DNA of 64,000 bases from Bacillus sp. V5-8f (GTDB taxonomy: Bacteria; Bacillota; Bacilli; Bacillales; DSM-1321): assembly GCF_002863565.1 (NCBI RefSeq), contig NZ_PGUW01000001.1:186001-250000 (forward strand), in the 5' to 3' direction. Numbering within the stretch: the first letter of the stretch is position 1; the number at the start of each line of letters is the position of its first letter. Made by a program: the position numbers and the translations under genes. Shown in pieces: positions 8,541-16,574 of the stretch. The notes beneath the pieces are model-generated. The model searched no databases. It had not been told where the DNA came from and saw only the letters and a program-made list of their open reading frames with translations.

Positions 8541-8629
8541 AAAATCGGGATTTCCAGCGTTGACAGGGATTTAGGACTGATTTTAACCAGCCGCTGAACG
8601 CTGTACTCTCACTGTACTAGCCCGATTTT
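8541..8629 (-). repeat. Nested hairpin element between spoIIID and mbl
   Basis: An 89-base element with outer inverted repeat AAAATCGGG (8541-8549) / CCCGATTTT (8621-8629) and inner repeat CAGCGTT (8555-8561) / AACGCTG (8597-8603). It starts about 25 bases after the spoIIID stop and ends in T runs on both strands, so it can act as a bidirectional terminator. The inner structure is more elaborate than a normal terminator needs, and it may be a mobile-element remnant. The rest of the 8291-8654 gap holds nothing I can name. Confidence 0.55.
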
Positions 8630-8654
8630 TTTCGTCTTTTTTGGAAGCTGCAGT

Positions 8655-8927
8655 TTATTTCACAACCTCTTCTTCTCGTTCTGAACGTTTATATTTCATT
8701 TTCGTCGCTTCACCGCCCCGCAAATGGCGGATTGATTTATGATAATCCAAAATATCTTTTACTTCATTTGCAAGGTCTGGATTTATTTCAGGCAGTCTTT
8801 CAGTTAGGTCTTTATGGACAGTACTTTTGGAGACACCAAACTCCTTCGCGATTACGCGAACCGTTTTCTTTGTTTCCACGATATACTTTCCTATCTTGAT
8901 AGTTCTTTCTTTGATGTAATCGTGCAC
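8655..8927 (-). CDS. spoIIID: Sporulation transcription factor SpoIIID
   Basis: Mother-cell DNA-binding regulator that switches genes of the sigma-E and sigma-K programmes on or off. 90 aa. Seen: helix-turn-helix with TVRVIAKEFGVSKSTVHKDLTERLP (about residues 23-47) and the basic C-terminal region RHLRGGEATKMKYK. The real start is GTG at 8927 (product MHDYIKERTIKIG), 8 bases after GGGAGGG; upstream in-frame codons are not conserved family sequence. A short upstream reading frame sits in its leader. Confidence 0.96.
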   Translation of the reverse strand: MHDYIKERTIKIGKYIVETKKTVRVIAKEFGVSKSTVHKDLTERLPEINPDLANEVKDILDYHKSIRHLRGGEATKMKYKRSEREEEVVK

Positions 8928-9029
8928 ACCACTCGCCCTCCCTAAATTGGATGTGAGAAGTGTGAAATGAGATCCGCTCCCTGCTCTATAATTAGCGCTA
9001 CCCAGACAAAATGAATAATATATCCTCAA

Positions 9030-9059
9030 CTATATGTATGAACTGTAATAAACGATCAC
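9030..9059 (-). CDS. Possible 9-codon leader peptide of spoIIID (usd-like)
   Basis: On the minus strand GTG (9059-9057), 2-3 bases after the site TTGAGGTGA, opens a frame for MIVYYSSYI that stops with TAG at 9032-9030, about 100 bases before spoIIID. In B. subtilis, translation of spoIIID depends on translating a small upstream frame called usd. The spacing of the binding site is short, and I cannot show sequence similarity to usd. Confidence 0.35.
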   Translation of the reverse strand: MIVYYSSYI

Positions 9060-9181
9060 TCACCTCAAACACTCTCGTTAGTATGGTTTTGTACAGTTTA
9101 TTAGCTTGGTTAAAAATATATGCATAAATTAGTCGAATATGGACAAGGAGTTTATCTAATTTTCTAAATATTCTTATTTCA

Positions 9182-9229
9182 GGGGTCAGTCCCCCACCCC
9201 TTTACCGCGTTCCCGAGGTGGGGGACCCC
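9182..9229. repeat. GTCAGTCCCCC palindromic repeat, copy 1
   Basis: Inverted repeat with arms GGGGTCAGTCCCCCACC (9182-9198) and GGTGGGGGACCCC (9217-9229); the right arm lacks three bases of the left. The loop contains TTTACCGC, the same as in the copy at 14893-14942, so the two belong to one intergenic palindrome family. It lies between spoIIQ and spoIIID. The bases from 8930 to 9181 otherwise hold only the spoIIID leader and promoter region. Confidence 0.75.
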
Positions 9230-9232
9230 GAC

Positions 9233-9260
9233 AAAAAAACCCGTCCAGGGACGGGTTTTT
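9233..9260 (-). terminator. Terminator of spoIIQ
   Basis: Stem ACCCGTC / GACGGGT with A run on one side and T run on the other, so it works on both strands. It lies about 55 bases past the spoIIQ stop, directly beside the palindromic repeat at 9182. Confidence 0.8.
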
Positions 9261-9312
9261 ACCAAATTTTCAGTTGTGTTAATGGGAGTGTTACATGTGT
9301 TTTGTGTTTTGT

Positions 9313-10278
9313 TTAATTGTTAGATGAATTTTTGGTTTCTTCTTTTTCAATAGTGTCTGTTCCATCTTGTGAATCTTTGTTCATTTCTGAATCGGAACCT
9401 TGATCATCAGTGTTAGTGTTTTCATCTGTTTGTCCGTCGTTTTGGTCAGATGACTGCGTACTGTCGTCTTCTGATGAATTGCCAGCGCCTTCTTCTGTAG
9501 CCTTGCTATCAGGCTGTGCTGAAGAGTCTTCCTCTGTTGCGTTTTCAGGATCAACTTCGTTCTCTGTTGCTGCACCGGAGTTGTCAGATTCCTCGGTTGC
9601 TGATTCAATCGATGAAAGCTGCTTGTCAATTAAATCCACAGGATTAAGAGCTACATTGTCCTTACGGATTTCAAAGTGGACATGCACACCCGCTTCTTCA
9701 TTCAACAGGCTTTGTCCAGCTTTTGCAAGAACTTGTCCCTGCTTCACTTCATCGCCAACCGCAACTTCTATATCCTTTACGGATTGATAATGAGTGACAA
9801 CGCCATTATCATGCTCGATTGTAATTTCGTTTCCAAGCAATGCGTCATCCTTCACGTTCTTGACAATACCGCTTAAGGAAGCTACTACATCAAATGTTTT
9901 GCCATCCTTCATTGCGATGTCGATGCCCTTGTTTGGTTCGTATCTATTATTATAAGATACCAGTGCGGCTTCCTGCTCTTCGTTGGTTCCATTGACATCG
10001 TAGAATTCCTTTTTGATTACAGCAGTTTCAGCATCGGCTACAGGCATCTTGATGTTTTCAAGCTTGCTGTTTACCTCGATGGCAGGCTCTTTAAAATTCT
10101 TTCCTGTTTCCGTTTCTTTGGCAGGTTCTGCTGACTCTTCAAAACTGTTTTGTACGAACAAGGCTGCTGCCAAAATGATAGCTGCGCTTCCAATATAGAT
10201 GGCCGGTAATGCCCAACGCTTCTTTATAATGCGTTGGAATGTAGATTTTCGAGAAGTTTTGTTTTCTTCCTCTCTCAT
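9313..10278 (-). CDS. spoIIQ: Forespore channel/engulfment protein SpoIIQ
   Basis: Forespore membrane protein that binds SpoIIIAH across the septal space during engulfment. 321 aa. Seen: one membrane segment (about 23-43), a LytM/M23 domain (about 105-220) and a long Ser/Glu/Asp/Thr-rich tail (about 225-321). The M23 zinc motif is degenerate: the canonical first His (HxGxD) is Asn116 (NKGID), with Asp120 and the HVH at 199-201 kept. B. subtilis SpoIIQ has Ser there, so loss of peptidase activity is typical. ATG at 10278 follows GAGGTGA; seven upstream codons of the longer frame are dropped. Confidence 0.94.
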   Translation of the reverse strand: MREEENKTSRKSTFQRIIKKRWALPAIYIGSAAIILAAALFVQNSFEESAEPAKETETGKNFKEPAIEVNSKLENIKMPVADAETAVIKKEFYDVNGTNEEQEAALVSYNNRYEPNKGIDIAMKDGKTFDVVASLSGIVKNVKDDALLGNEITIEHDNGVVTHYQSVKDIEVAVGDEVKQGQVLAKAGQSLLNEEAGVHVHFEIRKDNVALNPVDLIDKQLSSIESATEESDNSGAATENEVDPENATEEDSSAQPDSKATEEGAGNSSEDDSTQSSDQNDGQTDENTNTDDQGSDSEMNKDSQDGTDTIEKEETKNSSNN

Positions 10279-10478
10279 AATTATCACCTCAGCAATCATT
10301 CTGAACAGATTGCTGAAATTATATACCTTAGATAAAAAATTTTTTGTATGTAGTTTTTGTTGCGGACGTATTTTCTATACATTTATTTTAATCGCTGGCA
10401 TTATAAGAAACCTTCCGTGTCCCTTTTTCTGTTTTCCTGTTAAAATAAATTTATCTTATCGTGAAAGAAGTTGTAGGA

Positions 10479-10907
10479 ATGAAAAAGCTCTTACGGATTA
10501 TTATTATTGTTCTGCCTTTTCTTTATATGGCTGCGGTGTGGATCATGTCGAGCCTGCCGGATAACGCTGTGGTGGAATTACCGGACCGGGACACAGATCG
10601 CTTTATTAAAGAGGCATTGCACCTTGTGGAATTTGCGATTCTTTATATGCTTTTTGCTGCCGCTCTGGCCGCCTCTGGCAAATTATCTCCTCGTTTCAGC
10701 CTATTTGCAGCAGTGGTTGCAGCATTGTATGGCATGACCGATGAAATCCATCAATCATTCGTGCCATATCGCAATGCCAGCTGGATTGATTTGTTAAAAG
10801 ACTGGATTGGTGTAGCTGCAGCTTACTTCCATGTTCAGTACCACTATTTCAAGCATAATCGCGGCTTCTTAACAAAAATTAGGAAGCTTAACGATGAAAA
10901 AGTTTAG
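10479..10907 (+). CDS. VanZ family membrane protein (YwnJ-like)
   Basis: About 142 aa with four membrane segments and the VanZ-like pattern LPDRDTDRFIKEALHLVEFAIL then YGMTDEIHQSFVPYRNASWIDLLKDWIG (given here in two parts of a longer conserved region). VanZ-like proteins are of unknown biochemical role; one gives low teicoplanin resistance in enterococci, which should not be assumed here. I take the ATG at 10479 (MKKLLRI); the ribosome binding site is weak and a GTG six codons upstream is an alternative. It is divergent from spoIIQ, as ywnJ is in B. subtilis. Confidence 0.8.
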   Translation: MKKLLRIIIIVLPFLYMAAVWIMSSLPDNAVVELPDRDTDRFIKEALHLVEFAILYMLFAAALAASGKLSPRFSLFAAVVAALYGMTDEIHQSFVPYRNASWIDLLKDWIGVAAAYFHVQYHYFKHNRGFLTKIRKLNDEKV

Positions 10908-10939
10908 AGATGGCGCCTCCAGTGCGCCATCTCTTTGTA

Positions 10940-11977
10940 TTATTTCTTCGCGGTCAATGTGTTCAAGAGTTTGTCGGAGGACTGGATCGCTACACCCTGG
11001 TAATAATGCTTCACGATTTCTTCGGCATTCCTTCCTTCTAAAGCCATGCCATTTGCACCGTATTGGCTCATGCCCACTCCATGGCCAAAGCCTTTTGTGG
11101 TGATGACAATGTTTTTCCCTTTCCTTTCCCAACTAAAATCAGCAGACCTTAGTTCCAGCGCTTCCCGTATTTCTTTTCCAGTCAGCTTTTTGCCGTTAAA
11201 CTCAACAACCCCCACCCGTTTTCCAGGAGTTCTTGATGTGATGGTACCAATCTGGTTTCCATCCGTAACCTTTACACCTAACCTTTTTTCAAAATCAGCC
11301 ACAGCCATGACTTTTTTACTGAAAAATTTCTCCGATATTTCCTTATCCCAAGGGCTCGATACGCTTTTCAGGTACGGTCGCGGACTTCCCCATAGAGCCT
11401 CCGAGTTTTCTGTATAACCGTTGCTGGTTGAAAAAAAACTGGCTGTGATTGGTTTTCCATCATATGTGATGATTTGGCCTTTCGTATCATTTACTGCCTT
11501 GGCAATTTTTTTGATTTTTTCATTGTATTCCGAACCATATATTTTCTTTAATTCCTCATTATTTTTATAGACCTGATGCTGAACGGTGTCCGTTACAACG
11601 GCCCCTTTGGGCAAACCAGATGTGTCTTGGGACAATAATTGATTTACGATGTACGTGCGTGCCGTCATCGCCTGCGCCTTTAATGCCTCAATCTCAAAGT
11701 CGGCAGGCATCTCGGCTCCAACTACCCCAATTACATAAGATTCAAGCGGCAGCTTTTCAACAATCTTACTTTCTGATCGGTATACGGAAACCGGGACAGC
11801 AAGCGTTGGCTCATTTTTTGTCTGGCCAGTTTTTTTACTGGATGACTCCTCAATATTTTCTAATAATTTACCGTCAGCTTGTTCTGTCGAGAATGGAAGC
11901 ACAAGCACAGCCGGAATCATAATAATGACAAATACTATGACAACAAAAAGAGCGATCATCGGTTGAAATGTTTTCAA
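10940..11977 (-). CDS. spoIID: Stage II sporulation protein D
   Basis: Membrane-anchored lytic transglycosylase that, with SpoIIM and SpoIIP, digests septal peptidoglycan for engulfment. 345 aa, TTG start 9 bases after GGAGG. Seen: one N-terminal membrane segment (about 7-29), then the SpoIID domain with [24 protein letters not shown] sequence including the catalytic Glu of the GAEMPA motif, [14 protein letters not shown], and C-terminal [19 protein letters not shown]. It has its own sigma-E promoter and lies between murAA and the VanZ-like gene, as in B. subtilis. Confidence 0.95.
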   Translation of the reverse strand: MKTFQPMIALFVVIVFVIIMIPAVLVLPFSTEQADGKLLENIEESSSKKTGQTKNEPTLAVPVSVYRSESKIVEKLPLESYVIGVVGAEMPADFEIEALKAQAMTARTYIVNQLLSQDTSGLPKGAVVTDTVQHQVYKNNEELKKIYGSEYNEKIKKIAKAVNDTKGQIITYDGKPITASFFSTSNGYTENSEALWGSPRPYLKSVSSPWDKEISEKFFSKKVMAVADFEKRLGVKVTDGNQIGTITSRTPGKRVGVVEFNGKKLTGKEIREALELRSADFSWERKGKNIVITTKGFGHGVGMSQYGANGMALEGRNAEEIVKHYYQGVAIQSSDKLLNTLTAKK

Positions 11978-12046
11978 TATTCCTGGCCTCCCTTTACATT
12001 TTTCTACCGTGGTGTCGAATGGTGTGAACCAGGTAGTCTCTATAAA

Positions 12047-12075
12047 AATGTATGGGAGAGGACAAGCATTTATGA
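12047..12075 (-). promoter_or_regulatory. Sigma-E promoter of spoIID
   Basis: On the minus strand -35 TCATAAA (12069-12075), 14 bases, -10 CATACATT (12047-12054); the -10 fits the sigma-E consensus CATACAMT closely, the -35 partly (kmATATT). It lies about 70 bases before the spoIID TTG. SpoIID is a known mother-cell sigma-E product. Confidence 0.7.
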
Positions 12076-12232
12076 CAGAAGAACCTGTATGAAGCTGTTA
12101 TTTTACTATTGTAAAGATCAAGAGCACTTAGGAATCTGCTTTTTGAACATCGTGCCTTTATTTGCCCAAGATCATAATACTTTCAGCATTCGTTGAAACG
12201 GCTAAACCTATAGTCCGGGTGTGCTCCTAATC

Positions 12233-12271
12233 AAAAGGCCGGTCCCCATCATAAAAGGCGGGATACCGGCC
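12233..12271 (-). terminator. Terminator of murAA
   Basis: GGCCGGT (12237-12243) / ACCGGCC (12265-12271) stem with further pairing of GGGG/CCCGCC inside, then a short T run on the minus strand. It begins 15 bases past the murAA stop. The rest of 11978-12285 carries only the spoIID promoter. Confidence 0.7.
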
Positions 12272-12285
12272 ATACTGTTTTGTTT

Positions 12286-13593
12286 CTATGCATTTAAATC
12301 AGCAACGATTGTATCGCGCTCTATTACAATGTCTTCTTCAGTAATCCGTTCAACATCTGCACCAAGGGCTGCCAGTTTTCCATGGAAGTTGACATAGCCT
12401 CTATCAAGGTGCTTCAGTTCCGTCACACGAGTAATACCGTCTGCCACCAACCCCGTGAGGATCAAAGCTGCAGCAGCGCGCAGGTCGGTCGCCGCTACTT
12501 CGGCTCCCTGTAAGTCAGATGGCCCGTTCATGATAACTGAACGTCCTTCAATCTTGATGTTTGCATTCATGCGGCGGAACTCTTCCACATGCATAAAACG
12601 GTTTTCAAATACCGTTTCCGTAATCATACTGGTTCCCTGGGCACGAAGCAATAAGGCCATCATTTGGGATTGCATATCCGTAGGGAAACCAGGATGCGGC
12701 ATCGTTTTGATATCCACCGCCTTCAAGTTTTTCGGACCAATCACTCTTAGGCCATCTTCTTCTTCTGTAATTGAAACGCCCATTTCTTCCATCTTGGCGA
12801 TTAGTGAAGTCAAATGCTCAGGAACAGCTCCCTTTACAAGAACATTTCCGCCAGTGATCGCTGCAGCAGTCATAAATGTTCCTGCCTCGATACGGTCAGG
12901 AATAATTGCATGCTCAGCACCGTATAATTTTTCTACACCTTCAATTTTCAGTGTCCCTGTGCCTGCCCCTTTTACTTTTGCTCCCATTTTATTCAGGAAG
13001 TTAGCAAGATCGACAATTTCAGGCTCTTTTGCAACATTTTCAAGGATGGTTGTTCCTTCTGCAAGTGTGGCCGCCATCATTATATTTTCGGTGGCACCAA
13101 CGCTTGGGAAATCAAGGTATACCCTTGCACCTTTTAGTCTTCCTTCAACCTGTGCCTCGATAAACCCGTTTCCTACCTTTACCTTTGCGCCCATGGCTTC
13201 AAAGCCCTTTAAGTGCTGGTCAATTGGACGGGAGCCAATTGCACACCCTCCAGGCAAAGCTACACGGGCACGGCCATTTCTTGCCAATAGTGATCCCATA
13301 ACAAGTACGGATGCACGCATTTTTCGGACATACTCAAATGGCGCTTCATCTAATAGCTCTTTTGATGCATCTACAATAACTGTATTATCTCGAAATACAA
13401 CCTCAGTATTTAGGTTACGTAAAACTTCATTGATGGTATATACATCGGAGAGCGTTGGTACGTCATGAATGATGCTTTTTCCATCACTTGCTAATAATGT
13501 TGCAGCGATAACCGGCAAAACGGCGTTTTTTGCGCCTTCGACTTTAACTGTCCCGCTCAGCCTTCTTCCGCCGCGGACGATGATTTTTTCCAA
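12286..13593 (-). CDS. murAA: UDP-N-acetylglucosamine 1-carboxyvinyltransferase MurA (major copy)
   Basis: First committed step of peptidoglycan precursor synthesis: transfers enolpyruvate from PEP to UDP-GlcNAc in the cytosol. 435 aa. Seen: EGAKNAVLP with Lys22-Asn23, the active-site loop [13 protein letters not shown] with Cys117 (the fosfomycin-binding residue), and [15 protein letters not shown] near the end. Position between ywmB and spoIID identifies it as the major copy; a second MurA is at 50932-52215. Confidence 0.96.
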   Translation of the reverse strand: MEKIIVRGGRRLSGTVKVEGAKNAVLPVIAATLLASDGKSIIHDVPTLSDVYTINEVLRNLNTEVVFRDNTVIVDASKELLDEAPFEYVRKMRASVLVMGSLLARNGRARVALPGGCAIGSRPIDQHLKGFEAMGAKVKVGNGFIEAQVEGRLKGARVYLDFPSVGATENIMMAATLAEGTTILENVAKEPEIVDLANFLNKMGAKVKGAGTGTLKIEGVEKLYGAEHAIIPDRIEAGTFMTAAAITGGNVLVKGAVPEHLTSLIAKMEEMGVSITEEEDGLRVIGPKNLKAVDIKTMPHPGFPTDMQSQMMALLLRAQGTSMITETVFENRFMHVEEFRRMNANIKIEGRSVIMNGPSDLQGAEVAATDLRAAAALILTGLVADGITRVTELKHLDRGYVNFHGKLAALGADVERITEEDIVIERDTIVADLNA

Positions 13594-13625
13594 AAGAATT
13601 CCCCTCCGCGTCCAATTTCTCTATA

Positions 13626-14375
13626 TTAATATTCAAACGTGATGATTGGTGTGCCAACTACAAAGGTAGTCTTGCCACCCATTCCTTCTGTTCTTAAAGC
13701 AAGTTGCAAGTTCAATTGTTTATTTGTAAATGTTTGACTAAACATGGGTGTTTGCGCAGATAGGGAAATGAAGTTACTTTCTTTTATGCTTTCAATTTCC
13801 TGCGCCTTGAATAAATCTAACAATCTTGCAGTCTCAGTGCTTAAAACCGTATCAATATTATCATTGAAAACGCCTTTCACACAAGAAAAAATTGATGGAT
13901 TTCCTCGAAATATGTCCTTTTTCCTGGTTTGAAATACATTTTCAAAAAAAGCTGAATACCGACTATCCCATGAATGGCCCTTTACTTCATATATGAGATA
14001 TGACACCGGCTCGTTACTTTCAAGGGAAGCCATCAGACGAATTGATTCAGTCAATTCGCTGTCGGGATTCTTGATTACGGCAATCGCCTTCCGCTCATTG
14101 TTGTCCTTTACGAATGTCCACTTGGCTTTTGGAAATGCCTCTCCAATTTTCTCTACTGCTTGGTTAAACTCCTGCTCAGTCTTTATCGTGTTGTTCTTTT
14201 CCCTTGCATATACAGACCATTCTTGTATATTTACGTTCCGATCATGCTGCAAGCGCTCGGTCAATATTTCTATATCAGCCTTGCTTTTAGCCACAATCGT
14301 ACTATTCCCAAACATAAACCCCATGAAACCAACAATAAGTATGTATGGCAATATTTTCTTTATTTTGTTTAGCAT
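13626..14375 (-). CDS. ywmB: YwmB family protein
   Basis: 249 aa, one N-terminal membrane or signal segment (about 8-27), then a secreted domain of the YwmB family, whose B. subtilis member has a TATA-box-binding-like fold but unknown function. ATG at 14375 lies 6 bases after GGGGAGGAG; the longer frame adds 16 codons overlapping that site. It ends 32 bases before murAA and likely shares its transcript. Confidence 0.85.
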   Translation of the reverse strand: MLNKIKKILPYILIVGFMGFMFGNSTIVAKSKADIEILTERLQHDRNVNIQEWSVYAREKNNTIKTEQEFNQAVEKIGEAFPKAKWTFVKDNNERKAIAVIKNPDSELTESIRLMASLESNEPVSYLIYEVKGHSWDSRYSAFFENVFQTRKKDIFRGNPSIFSCVKGVFNDNIDTVLSTETARLLDLFKAQEIESIKESNFISLSAQTPMFSQTFTNKQLNLQLALRTEGMGGKTTFVVGTPIITFEY

Positions 14376-14564
14376 GTGTATCTCCTCCCCTACCTCTATT
14401 TTTTCCAGGGGAGGAAGAAGCATACTAACACTTTCTCGTCAGGAACCGACAAAATTCCTATATCCACTAGTAGTCCGGCAAGGAAAAAAGAACATTGGTT
14501 GTTATGCCCGCAAATTATTATTCGTTACAATTTTCACAAACGATTTCAATACAAAACTTAGATC

Positions 14565-14807
14565 CTACGGTTGATTAAACATGTAAGGAAGCTGTCCTGA
14601 CCATGTTAAGTAGTCCAGGAAGAAATTGCTTACAGACGACCCAATCGCAATGGTGAGCAAGATGTAAAGAACCCTTGCCTTCACAACGGAATGAGACCTT
14701 AGCAATTTATCAAAATGCAATGCTTGAAGCGCCCACCAGGTGACGGCAATAAAAAATAGATGTGCAACAATCCCGGTTAAAGCACCCTGGCCAATGGCTG
14801 AATACAT
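14565..14807 (-). CDS. ywzB: DUF1146 membrane protein (YwzB-like)
   Basis: 80 aa with two membrane segments (about 8-28 and 44-66). Length, topology and position just upstream of ywmB match the DUF1146 family member YwzB. No catalytic residues can be recognised; function unknown. Confidence 0.75.
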   Translation of the reverse strand: MYSAIGQGALTGIVAHLFFIAVTWWALQALHFDKLLRSHSVVKARVLYILLTIAIGSSVSNFFLDYLTWSGQLPYMFNQP

Positions 14808-14892
14808 AAAATGACCCTCCTAAAAAACAACCCAAACTATATTGTACCATAAATCACTGAGGAAAATGGGATTAAAAAGGAAAAAAGTTAGA

Positions 14893-14942
14893 GGGTCAGT
14901 CCCCCGGTGCTTTACCGCTTCAAAGCACCGGGGGACTGACCC
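14893..14942. repeat. GTCAGTCCCCC palindromic repeat, copy 2
   Basis: A perfect 21-base inverted repeat: left arm 14893-14913 (starts GGGTCAGTCCCCCGGTGC), right arm 14922-14942, 8-base loop ACCGCTTC. The core matches the copy at 9182-9229. It sits in the gap between ywzB and the nuo operon end. No T run follows directly, though TTTTCATTT comes next on the + strand. Confidence 0.85.
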
Positions 14943-15044
14943 CGTTTTCATTTAGTTGGGAAGCAACGACAACCCTATGCCTTTGTTGCTACACTTGATC
15001 GCTACCGTTGCCTGGATATCTATAATGTTCAAAGTATACTTTTC

Positions 15045-16568
15045 TTAACGTGCAAAAAAGTCGGCAAAGTCTCCAATATTCGTATGCAGAAAGTCAAAGG
15101 CAAGGCTTGGCATGATTCCAAAGAGAATGGTGCCAGCTGCACAGACTGCAAGGACTATCGATATTCCCGCAGGTACTTTAAATGCCCCCTTTAAATTGGA
15201 CGGCCTGAAAAACATTTGTGTCATGATGCCAAAATAATAAACGTAAGAAATGACTGTCGTACCCATCATAATAGAAGCTAACACATATTGGCCCGGTTCC
15301 GCCGTTACGGAACCAAGGATGATATTGAGCTTGCCGATAAAACCAGCAGTCCCTGGTATACCGGCAAGTGACAGAAGAAAGATTGCCATCAGAACCGCAA
15401 GCGACGGTGACCGTTTGTATAGTCCGGCAAACCCTGAGACGTCCTCCGTTTCCGACTGCTCTGTAACCAGCTGAATGACGGCAAATGCTCCTAAATTCAT
15501 GAAAATATAGGCCATTAAATAAAACCAAACGGCATCAAATAGGAAGGTCCCTCCTCCAAGGGTAGCCACAGCTACCAGTACATACCCAGCCTGTGCAATG
15601 CTCGAAAAAGCAAAAAGGCGTTTGATATTCCGCTGCCTGAGCGCAATAATGTTTCCGATAATCATCGTGATTCCGGCCAGGAATGCCAGATATACCTGGT
15701 TTTTCTCAAGAAAGGTAAAGGCTCCCATGCTATCTCCTGCTGCAGTAATGTACAAACCAATCAAAATACGGTAGATAATAGCAAAACCAGCCGTTTTCGA
15801 AATGACACTTAAGAAAGCAGTGACCGGCGTTGGCGCTCCCTGGTATACATCCGGAGCCCACATATGAAAGGGAGCAGATGCAATCTTAAAGGAAAGCCCG
15901 ACCAGGATCATAAAGAACGCCAGACCGAATAAATATTGAAACTGGCTGTCAAAAATACCAGTCATCCCAGCACTGATTTCTTTTAAATTCGTCGTTCCGG
16001 ACAGTCCATAAAGATAGCTCATTCCAAACAAGGTGATCGCCGTTGAAATACCGCCATTGACCACATATTTCATAGCCGCTTCATTGGATTGCACATTCTT
16101 TTTTCTCATGCCGGCCAATATATAAGAAGAAATTGAAAGTAGTTCGAGGCCAACAAACAACGTGATTAAATCGCCGCTAGAAGCCATTACCATCGCACCA
16201 AGCAAGGCGGCCAGGAATAAATAATTAAATTCACCCCGGTATTCATTTATCCCATCAGGCGGATCATAGCTGTGCGCAAGCAGTATGACCAAAGCTGCGC
16301 CTATTAGTAAAATAATCTTAAAAGCGACCGCAAATGAATCCAGCTGGAAGGTATCGTGCAAAATACTGACTGATTCTTGGCCCATTAGCCCAAGCAAGGC
16401 AACGAATGCGAGGAGAATGCCTGTCAGGGCCAACCAGGCGAGTGAACGGCGGTTAAATTGCTTTGGAGCAAATAAATCAAGAATCGATAGCAGGACAGCC
16501 GTACCAAGGATGATAAACTCCGGGGCCATCGCTCCCCAATCATAAGAAAGCATTGTTTCCATATCCAT
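15045..16568 (-). CDS. nuoN: Complex I subunit N (antiporter-like)
   Basis: Proton-pumping membrane-arm subunit of the respiratory complex I, 507 aa, about 14 membrane helices. Seen: antiporter-family signatures FVGLELLSISSYILAG, HMWAPDVYQGAPTPVTAF and AFSSIAQAGYVL, with Glu in TM5 and Lys residues of the proton channel. Last gene of the nuo operon, 6 bases after nuoM. Confidence 0.95.
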   Translation of the reverse strand: MDMETMLSYDWGAMAPEFIILGTAVLLSILDLFAPKQFNRRSLAWLALTGILLAFVALLGLMGQESVSILHDTFQLDSFAVAFKIILLIGAALVILLAHSYDPPDGINEYRGEFNYLFLAALLGAMVMASSGDLITLFVGLELLSISSYILAGMRKKNVQSNEAAMKYVVNGGISTAITLFGMSYLYGLSGTTNLKEISAGMTGIFDSQFQYLFGLAFFMILVGLSFKIASAPFHMWAPDVYQGAPTPVTAFLSVISKTAGFAIIYRILIGLYITAAGDSMGAFTFLEKNQVYLAFLAGITMIIGNIIALRQRNIKRLFAFSSIAQAGYVLVAVATLGGGTFLFDAVWFYLMAYIFMNLGAFAVIQLVTEQSETEDVSGFAGLYKRSPSLAVLMAIFLLSLAGIPGTAGFIGKLNIILGSVTAEPGQYVLASIMMGTTVISYVYYFGIMTQMFFRPSNLKGAFKVPAGISIVLAVCAAGTILFGIMPSLAFDFLHTNIGDFADFFAR

Positions 16569-16574
16569 CCCCCG

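Noticed and set aside
10279-10345. Sigma-F promoter of spoIIQ
   Set aside because: A GTATATAATT-like -10 is present but no -35 (GYWTA) at 14-17 bases, so the match is too weak to list.
11879-12196. 105-codon + strand frame before spoIID
   Set aside because: It crosses the spoIID start and the sigma-E promoter and has no family resemblance.
13993-14574. 193-codon + strand frame over ywmB
   Set aside because: Covers ywmB antisense and its promoter region, with no signal of its own.
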